Notes under the pieces: generated by a model
Seen by the model: only the letters and a program-made list of their open reading frames with translations
Databases searched by the model: none
Told to the model about the DNA's origin: nothing
Position numbers and translations under genes: made by a program
In this document: in pieces, positions 58,879-64,000 of the stretch
Layout: each line of letters opens with the position of its first letter
How positions within the stretch are numbered: position 1 is the stretch's first letter
Assembly: GCA_942492915.1 (NCBI GenBank)
Contig: OW818662.1
Span: 3,348,001-3,412,000 of the forward strand
DNA length: 64,000 nt
Direction: 5' to 3'
Source of the DNA: Turneriella sp942492915
Lineage (GTDB): Bacteria > Spirochaetota > Leptospiria > Turneriellales > Turneriellaceae

Positions 58879-60264
58879 ATGGCTGAGAACTTCGACTATG
58901 TGGTAATTGGGGCGGGCCCGGGTGGATATAGCTCTGCGATACGCGCGGCGCAGCTCGGTTTAAAGACGGCCGTGGTCGAAAAAGAGAACGCGGGTGGCGT
59001 CTGTCTCAACTGGGGCTGCATACCCACGAAGGCGCTGCTCTCTTCGGCTCACCTCTTGCACAAGCTGCACGCCGGCAAACTCGGAATCAGAATCGAAGGC
59101 AAAGTCACGGGAGATTTACCCGAGATTATCGAGCGTTCGCGCGCCGTGGCCGGCCGCCTTCAAAACGGCATAAAATCCTTATTCAAGAAATATGGTGTGA
59201 CGCTGATTGAAGGTACTGCGGCATTTAAATCAGCGACAGAGATCGAAGTGACCACCGAAAAAGAAAAGCGTCAGGTCACTTTCAAGAATGCCTGCATCGC
59301 CACCGGCGCGCGTGCGCGCGCGCTGCCACAGCTGCCATTCTCGAAGCGCGTTTGGCAGTACCGCGATGCGCTCGTGCAAAAAGAACTGCCCGCGCAGCTC
59401 GTCGTCATTGGCGGCGGCGCGATCGGTCTTGAGTTTGCCGATTTTTACCAATGCCTTGGCAGCAAAGTTATTCTTATCGAAATGGCACCGCACATTCTGC
59501 CGAACGACGACCTCAAGGTCGCATCGTACCTGCGCAAGGCTCTCGAGCAGCGCGGCATGCAATTTTTTGAAGGTGCACAGATAATCTCGAGCAGCGAAAC
59601 CAAAAGCGGTGTTCAGTTCACACTAAAGACCAGTGACGGCAAAGACATGAAGATTGAGGCTGACGCCGCACTCGTTGCGATCGGCGTTCAGCCGAATACC
59701 GAAGGTCTTGGCGTTGAAAATTTTGGCATTCTTGACGATCGCAAGTCTATTGCGGTCGACAAAGAGCAGCGCACGAAGGTTGCGAACCTGTATGCGATCG
59801 GCGATGTCACGCAGGGTAAGCTGCTTGCCCACCGTGCTGCGCACCAGGGCATCTTTCTCGCAGAACTCATTGCCGGCAAAAAGCCGCACGCACCGGGCGA
59901 TATACCAGGTTGCATCTATACGTCACCGCAGGTTGCCACCATCGGCATGAGCGAAAAGCAGTTGGCTGAAAGCAAGCGCGCTTTCAAGACCGGCGAGTTC
60001 CCGTGGATTGCCTCAGGTATGGCGCTTGCCGCTGCTGAGCAGGGTGGTTTTACGCGGGTGTTTACGGATACGAAAACTGGAGAAATACTCGGTGCGCAGA
60101 TTGTCGGTGAAAACGCCGCAGAGCTGATCGGTCAAGTCTCGCTGGCGATGGGCTCAGAGTTGCTCGCCGACGATTTCTTGAACGCCGTCTTTCCGCACCC
60201 GACGTTTTCAGAAACAGTGTTCCAATCGTTTGCAGTGCTCGAAGGTGCTGCGGTTGATTATTAA
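58879..60264 (+). CDS. lpd: Dihydrolipoyl dehydrogenase
   Basis: 461 aa from ATG 58879. FAD site VVIGAGPGGYSSAIRAAQLG, redox disulfide GGVCLNWGCIPTKAL, NAD site VVIGGGAIGLEFADFYQ, second FAD segment YAIGDVTQGKLLAHRA and the C-terminal His-Glu in FPHPTFSET. E3 subunit of 2-oxo-acid dehydrogenase or glycine-cleavage complexes; none of the E1/E2 genes are in the window. TTGTCT at 58846, 33 nt before the ATG, may be a -35 box. Confidence 0.95.
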   Translation: MAENFDYVVIGAGPGGYSSAIRAAQLGLKTAVVEKENAGGVCLNWGCIPTKALLSSAHLLHKLHAGKLGIRIEGKVTGDLPEIIERSRAVAGRLQNGIKSLFKKYGVTLIEGTAAFKSATEIEVTTEKEKRQVTFKNACIATGARARALPQLPFSKRVWQYRDALVQKELPAQLVVIGGGAIGLEFADFYQCLGSKVILIEMAPHILPNDDLKVASYLRKALEQRGMQFFEGAQIISSSETKSGVQFTLKTSDGKDMKIEADAALVAIGVQPNTEGLGVENFGILDDRKSIAVDKEQRTKVANLYAIGDVTQGKLLAHRAAHQGIFLAELIAGKKPHAPGDIPGCIYTSPQVATIGMSEKQLAESKRAFKTGEFPWIASGMALAAAEQGGFTRVFTDTKTGEILGAQIVGENAAELIGQVSLAMGSELLADDFLNAVFPHPTFSETVFQSFAVLEGAAVDY

Positions 60265-60297
60265 CGAGGTAGCCAATGAAATTCAAAGCCTGCCGGC

Positions 60298-60408
60298 ATG
60301 TGGAACCGTCCATGGCAAGCCCTCGGTGTCGGCATCTACGGCGGTTATGCGGTTGCCTGGTTTGGCATTGCCCCAGACGCGGCGGGCGCGGCCTCGCTCT
60401 GCAAATGA
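60298..60408 (+). CDS. Possible 36-aa small membrane peptide
   Basis: An open frame starting ATGTGGAACCG encodes 36 residues with a hydrophobic middle (ALGVGIYGGYAVAWFGIAP). It fills most of the 180-nt gap between lpd and the aldehyde dehydrogenase gene. No good ribosome-binding site, and another short frame from ATG 60276 overlaps it, so it may be chance. Confidence 0.22.
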   Translation: MWNRPWQALGVGIYGGYAVAWFGIAPDAAGAASLCK

Positions 60409-60444
60409 TTTGACGCATCGAAGGGGCAGCGCACGCTTTCCCCC

Positions 60445-61344
60445 ATGGCTGAAGTAGCAGAAGAAACCCACGTTCGTCTCGCCGTTGCGAAGACCAAAAA
60501 ACTCTTTATCGGTGGGGAATTTCCCCGTTCTGAGTCGGGCCGCTCTTACCCGCTCGCGGCAAAAGAGTCAGGTAAGTTTTACGCCAACATCGCCCACGCG
60601 AGCCGCAAAGATGCGCGCAACGCGGTTGAAAGCGCACGCAAGGCATTCAGCAGCTGGTCTAAGAAAACGGCCTTTAACCGGGGTCAGATCTTGTACAGAA
60701 TGGCTGAGATGCTTGAGTCGCGTGCGAACGAAATCAGCGCAGAGTTGAAACTGGTTTCAGGTGTTACATCCGCCTCTGCCTCGAAAGAAGTCGATGCAGC
60801 GATCGATCGCCTGGTCTGGTACTCAGGCTGGTGCGATAAGTTTCAGCAACTTGCGGGCAACCACAACCCCGTCGCAGGTTCTTATTTTGATTTTACGATT
60901 CCCGAACCGATGGGTGTCGTCGTTTCCGTTTCGCCGTCATTTGCGCCCGTGCTTGGCTTTGTGTCGCAGATTGCACCGATTATCGCCGGGGGCAACAGTG
61001 TCATTTCAATCTGTTCAGAAGAGAACCCGGCAGTGGTGGTCAGCCTCGCCGAAGTGCTCGCAACTTCTGATCTCACGCACGGTGTAGTGAATGTGCTGAC
61101 GGGTTATGTGAAAGAATTGCTGCCGGGCCTCGCGCAACACATGGATGTCAACGCGCTCGATCTCGCGGGTATCACCACCGAAGCGCGCAATGAAGCAGAA
61201 AAGGCGGCAACCGAGAACCTGAAGCGCATTCGTTCGAAAAGCTGGAAATCTGCCGAAGACCTCTATGGTGACGCGGGACAAAAACTCGATTACATCACTG
61301 ATTTTCAGGAATACAAAACGATCTGGCACCCGATTGGGACCTAA
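60445..61344 (+). CDS. Half-length aldehyde dehydrogenase homologue without the catalytic cysteine
   Basis: 299 aa, against about 480-500 for the family. It covers the N-terminal cofactor domain: KKLFIGGEFPRSESG, ARNAVESARKAFSSWSKKTAFNRGQILYRMAEML, FTIPEPMGVVVSVSP and VVNVLTGYVKELLPGLAQH. The protein then departs from the family and stops before the region of the active-site Cys. Short ALDH-like proteins of this kind occur next to full-length partners elsewhere; none is adjacent here. Either a regulatory or structural subunit or a stable remnant. Confidence 0.75.
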   Translation: MAEVAEETHVRLAVAKTKKLFIGGEFPRSESGRSYPLAAKESGKFYANIAHASRKDARNAVESARKAFSSWSKKTAFNRGQILYRMAEMLESRANEISAELKLVSGVTSASASKEVDAAIDRLVWYSGWCDKFQQLAGNHNPVAGSYFDFTIPEPMGVVVSVSPSFAPVLGFVSQIAPIIAGGNSVISICSEENPAVVVSLAEVLATSDLTHGVVNVLTGYVKELLPGLAQHMDVNALDLAGITTEARNEAEKAATENLKRIRSKSWKSAEDLYGDAGQKLDYITDFQEYKTIWHPIGT

Positions 61345-61395
61345 GGGTTTGCCGTCCCGGGAAACCCGTAGCTGGTATTTAGCTGATCAGTGAGA

Positions 61396-62130
61396 TTACA
61401 CGGCCGCGAGTTTTGGCGCGCGCAGAGTAACTTTTTTTCGGCCGACAAATTCAACGCGTCGGCGCTCGACATCGCGCACGATATCGAGAAAGTCGAGTAG
61501 CTTTGACATCACCAGCACACCGCGCATCAGTGAAACATCTTCAGAAAATTTACCGCGGGAAATCTCGTCTTTGAGGTTGAGATCGGTGACTGAATTGATG
61601 GCGCGAATAAAATATTCGTCTCCCTCAAGCCCGTGGTGAATATAGACCGGTAACACGTTTGAGTACTTGATGGCATTCTCTGCCGCTTCAGTCACCGAAA
61701 TGACGACCTCGTCGCGGTGCGAGTCGGTCATGCCCTTGCTCTCGCAGAAGTTCTGCACGCGAGATCGAATGTACTGCAGCGGCGAAAGGTGAATTTCGTT
61801 CGCGACAAAGAAGCTCTCTTCATTATCGGTATGAAAAACCCAGTCGTTCTGGTTGCGCCAGCGCAACTCGCTATAGGGTAATATGACTTCAGTGGCACCC
61901 GCGTCGAACAGCCTGATCACTTCTTTCTGCAAGAAATCTTCAGTCAGTTGTACGGATTCGAATGCCCGAATCGGGTTCACCTGCTTGTCTAGGGCTGCCT
62001 GGTACTCTGCCAGGTTTGCTGGCAGCGGGGCAGAGGCGAGCTTGCGATACATTTCAACCCATTGTTTGAAGTTTTCGGCGCTGCCGTGCACACCGGCAAA
62101 GAATACTGTTTCGAGGATACCCCGATTCAT
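61396..62130 (-). CDS. HATPase-fold regulator (SpoIIAB/RsbW-like C-terminal domain)
   Basis: 244 aa. Residues 1-115 are unrecognised. The C-terminal half has the anti-sigma-kinase ATPase pattern, ISVTEAAENAIKYSN (N box) and SLMRGVLVMSKLLDFLD, but the usual DxGxG (G1) box is poor (RAINSVTDLNLKDE). It may bind ATP and switch a partner such as the STAS protein at 30941, or it may be an inactive relative. Convergent with the aldehyde dehydrogenase gene and divergent from the barrel gene. Confidence 0.65.
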   Translation of the reverse strand: MNRGILETVFFAGVHGSAENFKQWVEMYRKLASAPLPANLAEYQAALDKQVNPIRAFESVQLTEDFLQKEVIRLFDAGATEVILPYSELRWRNQNDWVFHTDNEESFFVANEIHLSPLQYIRSRVQNFCESKGMTDSHRDEVVISVTEAAENAIKYSNVLPVYIHHGLEGDEYFIRAINSVTDLNLKDEISRGKFSEDVSLMRGVLVMSKLLDFLDIVRDVERRRVEFVGRKKVTLRAPKLAAV

Positions 62131-62220
62131 CTACCGCCAAGTTACGCACGTCAGCTTGCGGTCAACCAAAAAAGCGGTGAAAGATGTGTCTTGCTGCGCT
62201 CGACAAATTTCCCATTATAC

Positions 62221-62257
62221 TTGACAGTCGCCGGTCAGGCAGCGGTACAAGAGACGG
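62221..62257 (+). promoter_or_regulatory. Putative promoter, -35 TTGACA 37 nt before the ATG
   Basis: TTGACA at 62221-62226; GTACAA (62245-62250) 18 bp downstream is a fair -10. The ATG follows 7 nt later, again giving almost no leader. Confidence 0.5.
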
Positions 62258-63379
62258 ATGTGCCGTGTGGTTCTTGTCGTCTGTTTTTTTACCTTTGGTG
62301 CTCTCAGCGCGGCGCCCACTGTGAAGCGCCTGCTCGTGCTAAACCCCGTAAATGAGAGCGCGCAGGCCGAGTATAGTTATATTGGCCCGTCACTGGCAGA
62401 GGCCATACGCAGCACGCTCGCCGAAAGCTATTTCTTTATACATCCCCCTGAGGATGCTATACGGGACACGCAGTCGGGCAACCTGATTCAAGATGAAGAC
62501 CTCTATACCAAATCAGCCGCGTTACAGATGGGTGAATGGCTACGGCAAGACCTTGTGCTCGCTGGGCGCTACACAGTGGCGAACAACCGGCTGCGCATCA
62601 ATCTGAACCTGTACGAGATTGAGACCGGGCGTGTAGTGGTGAACTTCAGGTCAGAAGCCCCGCTATCGGCAAAAATGTTCGATGCGTTCAGCAAGATCGC
62701 CGCCGACCTCGGGACAAAAATGTCAGAGGCTCTGCCATCGCAGCAGTCGCTTGCTGCGAGTGGTGGCTCTTATTACGACCCTGAGAAGGGCAAGCGAACG
62801 CTGATGCTGTCCGCCGGCATGCGTGCCGCCGGTTTTGCATCCACAGCCGGCAATCTAACCGGTTCAACCACGGTCTCGGGTGCCGAGTTTGCGCATTTCA
62901 ACGCAGAGTTCACCTACCAGCGGCACCAGCTTGCAGAGCTTTTCATTCGCCGCAGCAAGTTACCCGTGTTTGCGCAGTTTGGTCTGAACGCGGGTTATGC
63001 GCGGCGCACGTATACGCGCAGCGGCAGCGATGTACCGACACGCCTCATCAGCGGTGAGGCCGTGCCTGCGCTCGGTTATGCTTTTGATTTCGGCGCTCTG
63101 CGGTTAGAACCCTTCGCGGGTTTTGGTCTCGGGTACTCAAATTTTTTGTTCGATTATTCGGGACTCGCGCGCAAACCTGTTGATACAACAGTGGCGCAAA
63201 GTGTTTCTGAGCAGAACCTCGAACAGTTTTATTTTCTGTCGCAGGCAGGTGCTAACGTCAAATGGATGCTGCACCCTCGCTGGGCTGTAATTTTTATACC
63301 TTCGGCGACGGTGTTTCATTTCGCCGGTGGTGCGCAGGCAGAAGTGAATGCCCGATTGGGCGCGGGGTTTTATTTTTGA
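62258..63379 (+). CDS. Outer-membrane protein with TolB/FlgO-like N-terminal domain
   Basis: 373 aa. Signal peptide (VVLVVCFFTFGALSAAP). Residues 20-165 resemble FlgO/TolB N-terminal domains (YIGPSLAEAIRSTLAES, DLVLAGRYTVANNRLRINLNLYEIETGRVV). From about 180 a beta-barrel follows, with strands such as FGLNAGYARRTYTRS and LRLEPFAGFGLGYSNFLFDY, ending GAGFYF with a C-terminal Phe. The stop overlaps the next gene's ATG (TGATG-type). Confidence 0.75.
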   Translation: MCRVVLVVCFFTFGALSAAPTVKRLLVLNPVNESAQAEYSYIGPSLAEAIRSTLAESYFFIHPPEDAIRDTQSGNLIQDEDLYTKSAALQMGEWLRQDLVLAGRYTVANNRLRINLNLYEIETGRVVVNFRSEAPLSAKMFDAFSKIAADLGTKMSEALPSQQSLAASGGSYYDPEKGKRTLMLSAGMRAAGFASTAGNLTGSTTVSGAEFAHFNAEFTYQRHQLAELFIRRSKLPVFAQFGLNAGYARRTYTRSGSDVPTRLISGEAVPALGYAFDFGALRLEPFAGFGLGYSNFLFDYSGLARKPVDTTVAQSVSEQNLEQFYFLSQAGANVKWMLHPRWAVIFIPSATVFHFAGGAQAEVNARLGAGFYF

Positions 63380-64000
63380 TGCAAAGGTACAATAAAATGC
63401 GAGGATTTATCATTGTACTTTTTTCGGTCACGCTGGAGGGGTGCATCGCGCAAAAACCCATCGATTTAGTTTTCACAGAGTCGGGTAAAGGGGCTGGTAT
63501 TGAATCGGGCCTGGTTGAAAAGACTGCAACAGCCGCCTCGACAGATTTGAGTTCAATTGATACTACGATCAGCTCGGCCGAAATACTTCTGGAGTTTACG
63601 GTGAAGGAGAACGGATCAAAGGATGGTTACCCTTTACAGATTAAAGAACTCAGATTTACGAATATTGGTACTGGCGATGCCGCCGATTTTCGCTTTATTC
63701 TCGAAGGCCCGGGTAGCAACAACACAGTCGGTACATCGGTTGGGCAGACTGTTTACTTCAAAGATTTTGGAGATATTATCGTGCCTGACGGCGAAACATC
63801 CGGGAGAATATACCAGGTGAAGGCGCACGTACGTAGCAACATTCAAGGCAGCACGACAGATAACCAGACTGTTTTGCTCAAAACATCGCCCTTAACAGAT
63901 TTTGATGTTACTGAAACTTCGTCAAACCTTCTGGCTTCAAACAATGCATTTCAGCAAAATGCGGGGGCACCAATGACTGTCGTTGCTACCCATTTGCGGG
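63379..64000 (+). CDS. Lipoprotein of unknown function (3' end outside window)
   Basis: At least 207 aa; the frame is still open at the window end. ATG 63379 overlaps the barrel stop; Met7 is another possible start. Signal peptide FIIVLFSVTLEGC gives a lipobox (LEGC). The mature part is Ser/Thr-rich with Ig-like beta segments (LLEFTVKENGSKDGYPLQIKELRF, DADFRF-type strands). Not recognised. It may be a surface partner of the barrel encoded just before it. Confidence 0.75.
   Translation, partial: MQRYNKMRGFIIVLFSVTLEGCIAQKPIDLVFTESGKGAGIESGLVEKTATAASTDLSSIDTTISSAEILLEFTVKENGSKDGYPLQIKELRFTNIGTGDAADFRFILEGPGSNNTVGTSVGQTVYFKDFGDIIVPDGETSGRIYQVKAHVRSNIQGSTTDNQTVLLKTSPLTDFDVTETSSNLLASNNAFQQNAGAPMTVVATHLR

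Overview
This 64 kb window is bacterial chromosome, gene-dense, about 53% GC by eye. The best guess for the source is a spirochaete of the Leptospira/Leptonema/Turneriella group. The reasons are a monomeric NADP-isocitrate dehydrogenase, many lipoproteins with relaxed lipoboxes, outer-membrane barrels ending in an aromatic residue, and a rich mix of PilZ, GGDEF, adenylyl cyclase, STAS/HATPase and CheY/CheX signalling genes. This is inference, because no rRNA or tRNA gene is present to anchor taxonomy. No CRISPR array or prophage was seen.

Layout. 1-4.6 kb: a truncated SDR gene coupled to a crotonase, then an SPFH/stomatin protein and monomeric icd. 4.6-11.9 kb: a large lipoprotein metalloprotease with NHL repeats, two unknown membrane proteins, a monoacylglycerol-lipase-like hydrolase, a DCC-family thiol oxidoreductase and a TIP30-like SDR. 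11.9-19.0 kb (minus): a tightly packed six-gene run encoding a metallo-beta-lactamase/cNMP-binding protein, a small unknown, an SPL-like radical SAM protein, UbiX, a secreted unknown and a 691-aa membrane protein. I read the last as a catalytically dead relative of the H+-translocating pyrophosphatases. 19-26.5 kb: PilZ protein, ABC exporter, GDT1/UPF0016 protein, PAP2_C phosphatase, TPR protein and the RelA/SpoT homologue. 26.6-32.2 kb (minus): ddl - LigD-phosphoesterase-like - coiled coil - outer-membrane protein - pyrF - dus, preceded by a STAS protein and two MaoC-type dehydratases. 32.2-36.7 kb: a GAF-GGDEF cyclase, an HSL-type esterase, and a DUF898/M48-peptidase pair.

36.8-43.5 kb is a likely redox locus: a flavodoxin-reductase/[2Fe-2S] ferredoxin fusion, a membrane [4Fe-4S] protein, a small membrane protein, a porin-like barrel and a di-haem peroxidase lipoprotein. 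43.6-44.4 kb carries an IS200-type Y1 (REP-associated) transposase set among perfect 30-36 bp palindromes. The same palindrome recurs 17 kb away after the rsh gene. 44.4-54.8 kb: acyl-CoA dehydrogenase, PAS-GGDEF cyclase, a Pmp-like beta-helix lipoprotein, a cupredoxin, a CheA-like sensor kinase and an adenylyl cyclase. 54.8-64 kb: YceI lipoprotein, nitrobindin-like protein, CheY with two tandem CheX-like proteins, phasin, PAP2, dihydrolipoyl dehydrogenase, a half-length aldehyde dehydrogenase, an ATPase-fold regulator, an outer-membrane protein and a lipoprotein cut by the window end.

Themes running through the window: (i) stop-start overlaps (ATGA, TAATG, GTGA) are the usual way genes are joined; (ii) several genes end inside a long near-perfect inverted repeat with the stop codon in the stem or loop; (iii) several lead genes have a TTGAC-type -35 box 34-37 nt upstream of the ATG, which would give leaderless or almost leaderless mRNAs; (iv) palindromic repeat DNA has entered at least two coding sequences in frame.
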